64,000 bases of DNA from Floccularia luteovirens (lineage: Eukaryota > Basidiomycota > Agaricomycetes > Agaricales > Squamanitaceae), in the NCBI GenBank assembly GCA_009739215.1, contig VSJF01000002.1, positions 2,852,001-2,916,000 of the forward strand, read 5' to 3'. Every line of letters begins with the position of its first letter. Position 1 is the stretch's first letter. A model generated the notes under the pieces. That model was not told the DNA's origin. It saw only the letters and a list, made by a program, of their open reading frames with translations, and did not search any database. Below, piece by piece: positions 37,444 to 49,908 of this stretch. The translations under genes and the position numbers were made by a program.

Positions 37444-37911
37444 GCCCAGTAGTTGACGGCGTTCTGAAAACCTATGATGATCGACTCGGACAGGACTTTG
37501 TGCTGACTAAAGCCGGTGCTTACGTAACCAGGTTGCTGATTAACGATTTTGCACCAGAGTTGCGCCCTTTGCGCATTCTCCACATTGTATTCCGCCTCCC
37601 TTTTCGCACATCCGCGACAACATGGCGCAATATAACCTGTATATACTTGGTGTCATATAACACTGTATAAATACCCGTCTTCACCTTTATCATCGTTGTT
37701 CCTGTCCCCCGCCCCCTTCTGATCCTCCCTTTACCTCATACCGTTATCACAGCCTTGATGTCAATTTTTTAATTTCGTTTCTGTTATCCACAACAATAAT
37801 TCGGACATCAACTACTCTGTCACTGCTCCTGTGCTTGGCTTTTTGCGACTCGGCTTTGAGATACGGTACAAGCGTCAACGTCTTCAGCAGGCATGCGTTC
37901 AATTCATTGGG

Positions 37912-38765
37912 CTAGGCTATAACTCTTCGATTTCTACTCTTGTAAGTACGTTGGAACCAATCGAAAACCTGTGAGATCTGACAGTTTATGTCTTCTAGAA
38001 GGTTATGACTAGTGCATCCGCATTTTTTCCAACCACCCCAGAACTTATTCCTACTAGGGGACTGAGCCAGCTGATATTCTTGCGGCGCACATGATTTCAC
38101 CTTGCACCGGCATCTGCCACGCACGATACTGTTCCGGAAACGAGGGGATCAAAGCGCTCTGTTCTTTGTACCAGTCGCTATATTTGTGGCGTTTGACACA
38201 CGGTGGAATATCTCTTCCTGGGTATAACATGCTGCACGAAGAGATAGGTTATCGATAACAGATAATACATTCTTAAGAAGTACCGTGCGAGCCATATGAC
38301 CTTCTTTTGATCTATTCGCTCCTAATGTACATCCGGTTGGTTTATACTAATGCATTGGACACAGGGATTCGTTCACAGGTTACATTTGGATGACAGATAC
38401 TTCAAGTTCTACCGCGTGAACCATTCATGTCGATCCATGTCAAACATCTCTTTATTATAGTCTCAGACTCGCCCCAAGAAGGAACTGGTTGAGAAGATCC
38501 CTTGGAAGTGGGGGAAATGATTTCCCTTAAGGCTGACATAGAGATACGACAGCCGCCACATCCCGGCTCAGAATTCGGGTCGTAGTTCGTAACGCCCAGA
38601 GGTTGACACATACATGCCGAGTCGAGGAACCTGTGTAGCGTAAAGTTGGAACGTTGGTGGAGGGAGACGGGATATACGGAACGCAATTGAATTAGCGCAC
38701 AATGGGATGTCGTCATCTGAGAAATATCCACATGACTTCCGAAAAGAGACATGTTGTCCTGACAA
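37912..38765 (-). CDS. Possible cysteine-rich hypothetical protein
   Basis: Several minus-strand frames here are Cys-rich: DSACMCQPLGVTNYDPNS, then PGCGGCRISM; RCRCKVKSCAPQEYQ, then KKCGCTSHN. They resemble exons of small cysteine-rich basidiomycete proteins with CxC and CxxC motifs. Exon joins could not be worked out and no family is recognised. It may be one gene, a decayed gene or chance frames. Confidence 0.25.
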
Positions 38766-39217
38766 ATGTATCTCCGAATATTCCCAGGTTTTGTTCTGTT
38801 ACACTTTGCACGGGAACCGATGGAACCGGTATGTGCGCCAAAGGACCATGAGCTTTATGTTTACTCAGCAAAAGTCGGAAATTTCATATTTCCTAAAGGT
38901 CAGTAGTCCGTGAGACACGCAAGGATATGGTAGAATCGCCACCATCAGAGGAAAGGAATGAAGTGTGCCTGTTATTGAGTACGATATAAAGAGTATTGGA
39001 TAAGGTCATGGGGAATGGATTGCTAAGTAGAAGAGAAGTGAATTGGTGATAGAACACGACCCGGGTTGATTCAGATTAAAGGCACACAATAGCTGTTGAT
39101 TACTAAGGCTCTGCTGATAACGTGTGGGTAGCGGTCCGATTTCTTCTTTTCTTCTCTCTCAAAGACCCCGTCTCACCGTCTTACCTCTTCTCTCCTCCCA
39201 TCCCTTCCCTCTTTCTA

Positions 39218-40201
39218 ATGGCTCCTTCAAATCTCCAAGGCCTCAACATCATCCGTCCCCCCCAGTCTCACCACACAGATCCACAAGATCTGCTCTCAGG
39301 ACCCACTTTCCCAGAGCTTTCTGCTCAATTGGATTTGTGGTCAAATCTCACTTTTGACTCGGATGAACCCCCCATGGGTACAAGGACTGACGATGAAAAA
39401 TACCACAGGAAATCTGCCGTAGACGATGATGATGACGACAATCGATCTCCTGTCACTGGTGAAAAGGCGATACACGATGGTCACGTCAACGTCGTCACTG
39501 GCACCAATATCGGTAGCAATGAAAATGCAAACCATGCTCCTCAGGCCTTCGACCTGAATGCATTCCTTGCTGGCTTTGGCATCGATCCCTTCTCAGCCGC
39601 ACCAGCCCAGCAGCAGCAACAGCCCCAGTCTGCTATTGCTCCCTCGCTAGCACAGCTTCTAGCGCTCCATTCGAACAGCGTTGCATACCCTCCACCCACT
39701 CTGCCGACTTCTCAATCGTCATTCCCATCCGGTAGTGCCATGCCTTCTGCATTTACTCGCACAGCCCCAAATCGGCCATCAGAGGAGGCATTCCCCCCAA
39801 CAAAACGCACACGCACCCGCAAAACCTCTGTTTCTACTGTAGCTTCACCTACAGATTACCGTGAGGATACACCAAGCCCAACTGGTCCCCAGACAGGCCT
39901 CTCTGCTGCTGAAGATAAACGCCGGCGAAACACCGCCGCCAGTGCACGATTCAGGTTGAAAAAGAAGGAGCGCGAAGCTGCGCTCGAAGGAAAGGCCAAA
40001 GAGCTTGAGACGAGAGTAAACGAGCTCGAGCGAGAATGTGAAGGGTTGAGAAGGGAAAATGGCTGGCTAAAGGGCTTGGTAGTTGGTGTCACTGGTGCTG
40101 CACAAGGACCCGTAGTCCCCCCTAGCGTCACACCCCCGCCTTCTCTCATGAGTCTCACGACAGCAGCAAGCACGAAACGGTCAAGAGAAGATGGTCTATA
40201 A
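39218..40201 (+). CDS. bZIP transcription factor (CYS3/MET28-like basic region)
   Basis: Single-exon gene of 327 codons. The ATG at 39218 (MAPSNLQGLNIIRPPQSHH) is preferred over upstream codons because it follows a long CT-rich tract typical of fungal leaders. The N-terminal two thirds are disordered, Ser/Pro/Gln-rich and acidic in part (DDDDDDNRSPV). The bZIP domain is near residues 230-290: DKRRRNTAASARFRLKKKER (basic region with NTAASARFR), then a heptad zipper through LETRVNELERECEGLRRENG. This basic region is very close to the fungal CYS3/MET28 sulfur-regulator type. Target genes are inferred only. Confidence 0.92.
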   Translation: MAPSNLQGLNIIRPPQSHHTDPQDLLSGPTFPELSAQLDLWSNLTFDSDEPPMGTRTDDEKYHRKSAVDDDDDDNRSPVTGEKAIHDGHVNVVTGTNIGSNENANHAPQAFDLNAFLAGFGIDPFSAAPAQQQQQPQSAIAPSLAQLLALHSNSVAYPPPTLPTSQSSFPSGSAMPSAFTRTAPNRPSEEAFPPTKRTRTRKTSVSTVASPTDYREDTPSPTGPQTGLSAAEDKRRRNTAASARFRLKKKEREAALEGKAKELETRVNELERECEGLRRENGWLKGLVVGVTGAAQGPVVPPSVTPPPSLMSLTTAASTKRSREDGL

Positions 40202-41759
40202 GGGCATGCGTTAAGTTATGTGCTGTGTGCTGTCGCTGTGTTATCTTATTTCATTGTTAAGTTCATCTTCATGACAGTAAATATGCCTGATCGCCGCCAT
40301 ACATATTGATAACTATATTTTGTGCAGAAAGATCTAAGAGTCGTGTACACAAGTGTATTTCTATCTTCTGCCACCTGTTTACATTCCAACCCCCGCATAA
40401 TGATAAAACCGCCGCAGCTGTTGTATTTTTGTCATTAGAAAAAAACATCGTCATTGCTCACACCATCAGACTAACCGCATGAACAATTTCGGATCGATAA
40501 CGTTTACATCACACGCAGTTTTGTTTTTGCTATTGGTTCACAGGTTAGTGATCCATTTTCCCCATTTTACTATATCTTCCGTACTGCTGTAAACGGGAAT
40601 AGTGAATTCTATAGGGACTGCAGTAACAACATTTCAATCAAAGTTCGCTGATGGAGCGACTTACTCTCTGCCTAAATCTCAACAGTCTCCGAGGCAAAAG
40701 AATTCAAGGGCAAATGATGCTCGCAACTGCAATGGAACTAGTAAACTTAGGTGAATGAAGTGGAGAACATGTCAGCTAAGGTGTAACTCCTACCAATCAC
40801 CTCTCTTCCAGTAAGAAACAAGCAAATTTGCCCGGCGATGTGGGGTCCATCATGGCAATCAGAGGTTTGCGAAGAATACAGAGAACTAGTAGGGCTTCCA
40901 TTGCCATATGTAAAGTGTCCGCGGATACGTAAGCGGTTAAGGTGACTAGACAAGCAACCCACCTGCGGTTAGGGTTTTGATGTTTGCTCTGGCAGATTTA
41001 TTGTAAAAAGAGCAACTCTTTGGTTGATCTTTCTCTACGTTACCAAGCTCACATGAACACTAACACCTTGAAGAAGTCTCGGGGGATTAACCTGGAATGC
41101 CGACCATAGACAAATACGTACATTATTGACATGAACATGATCGTCTTGTATATCGGACATTTTCAGCCGGCAGCAATAATGCTGGCATTTCGATAGGCGA
41201 GAACGGCTAGGGAATCCGAGGGTTCATTTTATGATAGCCCGCACAACTTTGATTCACCGCGCTTTGGGGCATAGAGTACATGAGTTCATCAGTATTAAAC
41301 TAGAGGAGCGCTCAATTGGTGGGGCCAGCCCGTTTTTACGTATCTGTGTCACGTACAACTAACCTACCATTCATATGCAGAAAGAACAGAAGAACGTACG
41401 TTTATGTGTAATACATACTAAGTAGAAAGCGAGGTAAACCTGCTCAATAAATGACAACTTCACATTTACTTGGGACAAATGAACTACTCAAAGAAGTTGA
41501 TTGTCGGCTAGTTGTGTAAATGGATGACCTCAGAGTGCCAGTGTATAAAATGCACCGGGGGCTATCACAATCTGTTAGAGACATCTTAATAACTTTATTG
41601 ATGGATGTGAATATGTTTAACACTGGTACAGATCACGTGGCAATATATGACAAGTGACGGGATCAATTGCTATTGAGCCTAGGTACTGTTGTCATCTCCT
41701 TGTTCTTTCACTACGCTCTCATCAACATCTTCGCAAGGCTGGCCTGCATCTCTCAATGG
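40202..41759. other. Intergenic region without a recognised gene
   Basis: About 1.5 kb with only short frames on both strands. It holds the bZIP 3' flank and the LysM gene promoter. No repeat or RNA gene was recognised. Confidence 0.45.
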
Positions 41760-43277
41760 ATGTACACTCCCAGGATTTGGAATTTCAATCCTTTCTCAGA
41801 CAATGATGCAGATCCAGACTCTCCGGAGGTCATGGCACATTCTAGCTCAGCAATTCATCCTAAGCATATGCCTAGACCATCACTAAGACATAGGAAATCG
41901 TCATCTAGTGATGTTACCAGTATCAAGAAAGGCCGTCGCAAGCATGTGCGGTCGAGTACTCAATCATCTACTGGCAGTGATACTGGTGTACACCCCCTCA
42001 GAGCCGGCCAAAATGGTGGACCTCATGATGCTGGCATCACTAGACCACACTTGAACCGGATGATCAACCACGTATCTCAACTTGTGGACGCACCAGTTGT
42101 GGATGGCGACGAGCCTGCTGCTGTGACGAAGTCACCAACTTCCGCAGAAGAAAAGGTCGTGTTGGTGCATGAAGTATGTCGTCTTATATCAAAAACGTCT
42201 CGCAACGTGTAAATGATGTAAATTTTTCTGTTGAAGGTCGCATCAAAAGATTCTTTTGCAGGTGTCTCGCTTAAATATGGGATTAGCATTGCAGAACTAC
42301 GAAGAGCCAATCATTTGTGGATGACTGACTCTATTCATCTTCGCAAAGTGCTTTATATACCCATCGATAAAGCAACCCGCGCTCAAGAATATCTCTCCTT
42401 ACCGAACCTAATCACTCTGACGCCAGACCCAGATGATGGAAAAGACGATTTTCTCAGCTCGCCGCACAGTTCACACAGTAACCTAGAGTCGCCAAGTAAC
42501 CAACTAGCAGCGAATGTTGCCCTGCGCAGGATACCAGCTTCACAACTCTCCTTCTTCCCTCCACCTTCCAACGGAAACAAGATCACAACGGAAACTCTGG
42601 ACCCAAATGTATCGATTAACCAGCCGGCATCCCAAAGAAGTGCGAACCTCAAAGTCCTCGGCCATTTACGTAGTAATCCTTCTCCTTCGCATTCACTCAC
42701 CTCGATCCTCACCGCCCTTCCCATTGCCGCATCTACGCGTGATGATATCATTGCTCGGTTATCATTTGAAAGTGTCAGCTCGAGCTACAGCGACAGCCAT
42801 CGAGAAGGTTCAGAATACGAGGAAGGACATGAGTTGAATGATGTCTCAATGCGTTCAAGCAGAGCAAATTCTATCGATAATGACACTTTGCCTGATAGGA
42901 TGGAGAAATCAGGCAACGCCTTCATGATAACGCCTAAGCCTAGGCAACATATACCAGATATCGTGAGATATACCAAACCGTTAGTGAACGACACACCAAC
43001 CAGGACATCGTACCGCCAAACTCATGGTCATCCGTTATTTTCCACATCCACGTCCACTCCGTCTTCTTATATACCACAGAGCGGTGACCGCTCGCATGTC
43101 CGGACTGTACAGTTGGAACCATCCCCTGGGATGCAGCTACCGTTGGTGCGGAGTAATTCGGCAAGCAGGTCGATGAGAAGGGTGGTGCCGCGGCATCCTA
43201 CAACAGGAAATGCTCCTCCACGGCCTCATAGTTTTGAAGTTGAATTGGAGACTACGAATGGAAGTGGTCCACGTTGA
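41760..43277 (+). CDS. Intracellular LysM-domain protein
   Basis: Two exons (to about 42174, then from about 42238) encode a protein with one LysM domain: VLVHEVASKDSFAGVSLKYG, then ISIAELRRANHLW and VLYIPID. The N-terminal part is Ser/Arg-rich (HRKSSSSDVTSIKKGRRKH) and the C-terminal half is disordered. No signal peptide is seen at MYTPRIWNFNPFSDND. It therefore resembles the cytosolic or nuclear LysM proteins of eukaryotes (LYSMD1/2-like), not secreted chitin-binding effectors. An upstream hydrophobic frame (LSLGTVVISLFFHYALINIF) is continuous with it but lacks an ATG and could belong to an unseen exon. Function is unknown. Confidence 0.75.
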
Positions 43278-43278
43278 G

Positions 43279-43697
43279 ATGGTAGATGAAGTACTATTGA
43301 AAGAAAAGCTAAAGCCAGCTTATCATGTGGGGATTAGTGTCAGTCTAACCTTTTCCCCTTATCCTTAGCGTACTCATTGACATATTTAGATGGTTTGTGT
43401 CAAAACAAATCGCCGTGATTCACCCTGGAAATTTTTCTGTCAAGGTTGGTTTATATTCATGAATGCTTTATGTCACCTATCCTTATCCATCCTTGATTCA
43501 GCTTAGCTCTGGATGGGGGACATTTTCAGGGTACTACTCTGCGATTTGATGCCATGAAGCCTGAGTAAGTCACATCTACCTCACTCACGTTCGTGTGAAT
43601 CTTCGATGTTCATGATGTGTGCCTAATTAGTCCATCAACGTCTATCACGATGGAGGAGTTGTTCGCCCGCGTTGAAACCGCCACAAAGAAGCAATGA
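43279..43697 (+). CDS. Possible small hypothetical protein directly after the LysM gene
   Basis: An ATG one base after the LysM stop opens MVDEVLLKEKLKPAYH. After two or three inferred introns the frame can continue through CVKTNRRDSPWKFFCQALDG, HFQGTTLRFDAMKP and TSITMEELFARVETATKKQ to a TGA at 43697. The last exon looks genuinely coding. It could instead be the true end of the LysM gene reached by another splice. No family is recognised. Confidence 0.3.
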
Positions 43698-44800
43698 CGT
43701 CATCTTTTATGAATTCAGCAGTGTCTTTGTTTTGGTTAGGATTCCTACGGATAGGTTGACTCATCTGATGACGGTTGGCGTTGAACGTTGAACAGTCACT
43801 GTCATCAACCAACGACATGGCAATACCTCGGGTTGTGCCCGAGCCAATTTCTATCCCTTTTCCATCATTTCTCGAAGTAGTCTAGCCTTTCCCCGGTTGC
43901 AATTTGATGACATCCTTTGGGAAAAATGACAACCACTCCGGAGAGGACGCTCCATATGCGATGAAACCTCATCAACTTCCCAATGTTCTGAAAGAAACAT
44001 CTATCGCTCACGCGGAGATGGAGAAGTTTCTTTTTTGAAGGAATCTACTCCTAGGAACCCGTGGGCTTTTTTAATTTTGTCAACTTTGGGTTTCTCAGAG
44101 CAAAAAGTTCTTCTGTCAGTACTTTCGTCAAAATTGGCGTGGGTGACTCCCCCCTGCTCCGTGTTCTCATCTATTAACGGAGGTATGAATCCGTAAACCG
44201 TTAATTTCGGTGATAGGTTATGTTGTTCCACCCCCAAGTTTTATAAATATGCTTCATATTACGGCATTGGAATGTTAGTTGTGGTGAAAATCCATGTGCT
44301 GCTTGTACACTTTTTCATGGCTTGTGACTTGGACGGTTCATTGACTCATGATAAGAAGAAAGTAGGGGACTTCTGGCGCGGTCAATCATCAATTGGAACA
44401 CTTCTCATTGGAGAGTCGCTGAACTCATTTCACTTGGATTTTTTGTGCTCCTTGTACTGTCCAAAGTAAAAATAATCAGATTTTATCCCTATCTCAGCAA
44501 ATCAGCAAATCAGAATGGAACGCCCAGATGGAATCATCATCACATCGAAACTTTGATATATGATAGGTCCTTCTTTTCATTAGACTCAACCGCTGAATAT
44601 GAATTCTTAGATCACTGTTGCTGATGCAAACAAAATCTTTCCGTGTTTAAAAAATTATGTGTGGGTTTAATGTATATTGGAGAACCAAGAGATTGTAATA
44701 TCATCCAACAACTAAAAAGAAAATACATGTCTTGAGAGTCGATGTAAGTTTTCTTTGGTAATTGAGAAAAACAAAAAAAAAGAACCAGTATTACTAGTAT
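43698..44800. other. Intergenic region without a recognised gene
   Basis: A minus-strand frame at 44001-44237 and short plus-strand frames show no conserved features. The region is AT-rich towards 44.7 kb. Nothing else was seen. Confidence 0.4.
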
Positions 44801-45748
44801 CTACAATCCCTTTGCGTAGTTTCCCTTGGCATAGAAATCTTCTACTCGCTTGACGATGGCGCTAAGAGCAGCAAGCCATTTATCTAATGCCTCGTGGACC
44901 CTTTCTTGGGTTGCTGGTTCTCCACCGTTAGGATCAGCAGCTAACTTGGCGTAAAAATCGGCACGGAATGGACATGCTTTCATAGCGACCTAATTTATGA
45001 TCCACCATCAGTAATGGAGAAGCACAGAAAAAACCACCATCCAGTATATGGTGAGGAGTGTATATGTAGGCTGAAGACTAACCGTAAAGATGCCTTTAAC
45101 GACAAAATTATGGAACTGCTTCAGCGTATCTCCATAAGATTTTATAAACGCTTTGTCAAGTTCTTCCTCTTTATTCGCTTGAGCATTTTCCAGTGCTTTG
45201 CAGGTAAAAGACAATCCGCGAAGTAACCACATCAAGCCTTCCGTGGCCGTCCGTTTCTTTTCGTTCTTCTCATTTTCTACTAGCTTTTCTAGGGTTGTGG
45301 ATAGTGTTGGTGCTTGATCGTATCTATCCTTGACTTTCTTTGTTCAAAGAAACAAAAAAACACGTGTTAGCTAACGTTTTATGGGTTTAGATTCTAAAGG
45401 AGAAGAGGAGGAAAGGGAGGAAGAGTATTGGAGATAAGTTTCTACCTTGATGTTACCTGTCAAATCACTTTGTACGACCGTAAAAGCGGTTGATCCAAGT
45501 AGATCTGCCAATTAAAGGTTAATCTAAATTGAAGGGCCCTCCCCGATTTTAAAATTTGTAAATTGTGTGTACCGAAGAGACCCACAAGGCCTTTTGACGC
45601 CTCTAAAAATGCCAAGGTATCAACACCATCGTCTGTGATTGGGACATCGGCGAACGACTTGTGGACGGAAGAAAGATTAGTTCCTTTTTGGATGATAATT
45701 GGAATGATTGATTTCCCTTACTTTTACTGTGTCGAGATAAGGAGCCAT
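44801..45748 (-). CDS. Glycolipid transfer protein (GLTP family)
   Basis: Minus-strand multi-exon gene starting MAPYLDTVKSFADVPITDDG. The GLTP fold is recognisable from VDTLAFLEASKGLVGLFDLL, then FTVVQSDLTGNIK with the Asp, Asn and Lys of the headgroup site. The conserved Trp is in GLMWLLRGLSFTCKALENAQ and the conserved His in LKQFHNFVVKGIF. The protein ends YAKGNYAKGL. GLTPs move glycolipids or ceramide derivatives between membranes in the cytosol. All sugar-contacting residues I can check are present. The start lies 182 bases from the divergent fRMsr gene. Confidence 0.92.
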
Positions 45749-45930
45749 AGTTGGATGTGTGAACGGAGAGCTATTGATCTCCCAGTAAGATAGTGTAGAA
45801 AGAGAAAGGGCACGTTGTAAACAGGTTGTTGTTGGACGGTATCTGATTACTATAAGTTATTAGCCTTAATGAGAGGATCTTATCTTATCGCGGCTTTCTC
45901 ATCGACTCTTACAAGCGTAACACATTCATC

Positions 45931-46762
45931 ATGCCTCACGCAGATTCCTCCCTAATACCAGATAGGTCAGTCCCCAAAAGTATATCTGAACTAAGGATGA
46001 AGACGTTTACCTTGCCGGATCCATAGTATTCAGGATAAAACACAATTCTGGGAACATGTATTCATTCAGCTAGAAGGATTGCTTGAAGGTCAACGAAATT
46101 GGGTATTGTATCCAACATCCGACTCCTCCATTTTTCATACAGAGACCAACATCTATCTCACAGGTGACAAACCTTGCGAACGCATCCTCTCTTGTCTACA
46201 GCTCATTATTAGGATTCCCAAAACATTTCGGCGATGATCAAAACGCAGTCAATTGGTGTGGTGAGCCTTTTTTCTTTTCCTTATTCTTTTTTCTCCCGAA
46301 TAACAGAAATTGATATATTGCTTTTTATATTTATCATCACATTTCTCCTCTACAAAAGGATTTTATGTTGATGCACAGTTCTTCCCTGTACCCAGTAAAA
46401 TGGCGCCAACAAACAACACGGATGACTCTGCTAAACTCCTTCTTGGTCCCTTCTGCGGGAAACCCGCGTGTCAATATATCAATGTAGCACCTGGCAAAAC
46501 CCGAGGCGTATGCGCAGATGCTTTTACCCAGCGCAAGACGTTGTTGGTACCCGAAGTTGATTTGTACCCGGGACACATTGCGTGTGATGGAGAGACAAAA
46601 AGCGAGATAGTTATCCCCCTGTTGCTACGAACGGCACAAGGAGAGGACATCTCTTTAGGAGTGTTTGACCTCGATTGTCTTGCAATTAACGGGTTCACAG
46701 AGGAAGACAAACTTGGATTGGAAAAAATAGCAACTTTGGTAGTAAATGCATGCGACTGGTAA
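45931..46762 (+). CDS. Free methionine-R-sulfoxide reductase (GAF-domain fRMsr)
   Basis: Multi-exon gene starting MPHADSSLIPD. GAF-domain elements follow: NLANASSLVYSSLLGFPKHF, NAVNWCGFYVD and LLLGPFCGKPACQYINVAPG. Two further motifs hold the active cysteines: RGVCADAFTQRKTLLVPEVD and YPGHIACDGETKSEIVIPL. The three Cys of the fRMsr family (KPAC, GVC, HIAC) are all present, so the enzyme should be active. It reduces free L-methionine-R-sulfoxide with thioredoxin in the cytosol. It ends 34 bases before the stop of the convergent cysteinyl-tRNA synthetase gene, so their 3' UTRs must overlap. Confidence 0.93.
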
Positions 46763-46796
46763 AAATGTAGATACAATGAAAAATGACGACGAGATC

Positions 46797-49700
46797 TCAA
46801 CCTGATTGCGATGATTGCCACGCCAAGAAGTCTTCATGTAACTTATGTTGCGCAGTCCACTCTTTCTGCACATTCTTTGCTCTATTTTTACTCAACTCTT
46901 TGCCTTCTCCATCTGTCAGCGGGAGTCCCTTATCATCCCAGGAGCCATACGTTCCTTCCGGAACGTTAGGTGGTTTGAACATCTTTTGCGGAGCGACGCG
47001 GCCCTTCTCTATTTTTTGGAGCCGCTTCTGGCGTTCCACCTCCACAGCAGCGGCCTTCTTTGCAGCCTTCTCCTCAGCTAACGCCCTCTTCTCGTCCCGG
47101 GCTCTGATTAATTCCGCTGGTGACATAAGTTTGACAAGTGCTTTCCCATCTAGATAAGTAGTTTTGACATAAATTAATTAGCGGGGAATGAATTTTCATT
47201 ACAGTTGGACACGGTACCTTCTTGGTCGTCTAGGGCAACACCCAATGGCACCAAATCGACATCACGAAGCTTGTCACACAAGGCGAGGATATCTTTCAGG
47301 GCAGTTCCATCTTTGCGCATAGCTAATTGCCGAACGTTGTCACGAAAAGATGATAATGATCGTAGATATGGCATAAGTATTTGCTCTCGCTGAGTTGAAA
47401 TCCATTAGTTTGGGTGACGATGAATGACATCAAGTACGTACATCAATTTTCCCTTCGCCTTGATCCGCCTGACCCCAACCAATCTCTTGTTTCTCACCTT
47501 CACCTAAACCAAACATCCTTAACATTTTTCCCACCCATCCCGCAATATACTCCACCAAACCTACATTCAATAATTTCCCGCGTGAGTTTATGTAGATATT
47601 GGTGCGCGATACAAGTTCCCGCAAAACGTCCAAGGCACGCGGTGTATCGAGCGAATCACAAAGAGCTGCTCTAAATGCAGATTGACTTTCGTGGAAACTG
47701 GGGATAAACAGAATTAGAATCTCAACTCGAGGAAGATACTATTGACCGGTGGGAAAATTCACTTCGACATGAGATCACGTTCAGTGTGTTCATAATGATG
47801 TTGCCCGTCGAACAAGGTGCCTTCAGCTCGCGCCTGACTAATGATCGCCTTGACCGTCGTGAAGAAGTTCTATAATGTTGCTGCATCAGCTTGTGATTTC
47901 ATCAACCTCGTGTATAGTAAATTTACATTCATGAACGTTTCGATATTACGGACTTCTCCTGTCATAAGGGATTCGGAAAAGTCCACTTTGGCGTTCCATA
48001 GTTGCGTGAGGAATGAGAGTCGGAGTTGTCGGGCGGTGTATTTTTTCAAAATTTCCTATACAAGATCATGTTAGGCCTTGATGGGCGCATGATTTAGTTT
48101 GACCTACATCAATTGTAATGAAGTTTTTTAAGGATTTGCTCATTTTCAATCCCTCAATATGAAGATGACCTGTGTGAATGAAATAATTGACCCAAGAACT
48201 GCAATTATGATAAGCCTAAACGTGCGTCAGCTTGGAATCAGAATATCGCCGTAATGCTGTGTAGTTATTTGAACGGACCTCTGATTGTGCCATCTCGTTA
48301 TCATGATGCGGGAACGCTAAATCAATTCCACCAGAGTGAATATCCATATTATCTCCAAGGATAGCACTGGCCATCACTGAACACTCGATGTGCCAGCCAG
48401 GGCGACCAGGACCCCACGGAGACGGCCATGAAGGTTCTCCTGGCTTTGAACTTTTCCACAACGCAAAATCGGATGCAGACCTGCGTCCAACTTTGCTCGA
48501 CAAAGATCCTACGTGACAATAGTTAGAAAATCAACTGCTAGTTTATCTCGTCGCTAAAGCACCTTCTCCTCCTTCAAGCAGTTCTCGGTTCCCTTTACTC
48601 CATGGTTCTAACTTCGCGTAGTCGTGCCCTTCGGTGCTGTCAAACTTATTTGTATCAAAGTATACACTACCCTCGGATTCGTATGCGAAACCGTTTCGCA
48701 TGATACCCTCAACAAATGATACTATTTCTGGCACGTACTCCGTTACACGGGTAACTGTGTCTGGCATGCGGACCCTTAAGCGAACCATGTCTTCGAAAAA
48801 TTTGTCCTCCCAATAAGCAGCTAGTTTCCTAGATATCGCTGGATCTGTTACGGTTGATTTATACTAGATAGCACATTAGATGCTGAGCTCAACATTAAAT
48901 AAGCTGCATACCTTTGCGTCCAAATGTTGTGCCAGGATATCATTTGAGTCATCAACTAGTTGATGTGCCAAACTTTGGCCAGTTTCACCGCTATTTAAAC
49001 GCGTTCGAGCATTTTGTAAGGCGTCTAAGCAACGACGCTGGCATTTTATCAAATTTTGTTGAGGAATAGACGCGCTGATAACATACTGCAGATGCGAAAT
49101 ACATCTCGAATTTTTCATCCCTCTTCAAGCAAGCCTGTTTCCAAGCTGTCTCTTGGTATAATTCTGCGATTCGTGGCCAAATCTTTTCCTCTGCACCATT
49201 CTCTGGTTTGATGTCACTCGGGAGACCTTTGCCAACGCGCTTTTGCACGTAATCTCTCCATCCTTCAAGTATTACCGAAATTAGTTCAGGCGTCAACGAT
49301 TTTTGCTCCGCTCGAAATGTGTCGATAAGGTGGTTTTGGCGCGCTCGTTCAATAATCTATCAAATGCAATCATAAGCCAATCACTTTCAACGTATACGTA
49401 TCCTTTGCACCACCTTATCATCGATGTCTGTGATATTCATCACAAAATGAACATCATATCCAAAATAATCTGTCATTATTCTTCGTAGAATGTCCTGAGT
49501 CACATAATTTCTGAGATTTTCATGAACTTGATTTATGCTTCAGACTGATAGACTAAACACTGCCTCACCTTGCATGGCCCATATGAGACGCATCGTAGAC
49601 AGTTGGTCCACAATTATACCACTTTATATGTCGACCATTGCGTGGAATGAATTCTGTCTGCAGATAACAATAGGATCTTATATGAACAGTTGTGTACAAA

Positions 49701-49908
49701 AACTAACTTTTGTTTTCGTCAACGAATTGTATACAGTCAGTACTGGTTCTTCTGCCTGTCTTGTGGGTGGTGACCAAGGTGGTTGTTGTACAGACATTTG
49801 GGTACTCGTATGTATGCAAGCCTTTATGGTATACTTGGACCTTACTCTTCCGATAACGAGCAGAGATGAGGAAAGTGTATTAAAGCGGGCACAACCTGAT
49901 AGCATCAT
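46797..49908 (-). CDS. Cysteinyl-tRNA synthetase, probably dual cytosolic/mitochondrial
   Basis: Minus-strand multi-exon gene. Class I signatures are [20 protein letters not shown] (zinc Cys and HIGH-type HMGH), [36 protein letters not shown] and [12 protein letters not shown] (KMSKS). The eukaryotic C-terminal extension is Lys/Glu-rich ([20 protein letters not shown]). The C-terminal anticodon region includes [20 protein letters not shown]. Two in-frame starts exist. The downstream ATG at 49797 gives [14 protein letters not shown], a normal cytosolic start. The upstream ATG at 49908 adds 37 residues ([20 protein letters not shown], then [17 protein letters not shown]). These are rich in Arg, Lys, Ser and Thr and lack acidic residues, like a mitochondrial presequence. 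Confidence 0.95.

Noticed and set aside
39341..40173. Long minus-strand frames under the bZIP gene
   Set aside because: They are antisense shadows of the single-exon bZIP coding sequence.
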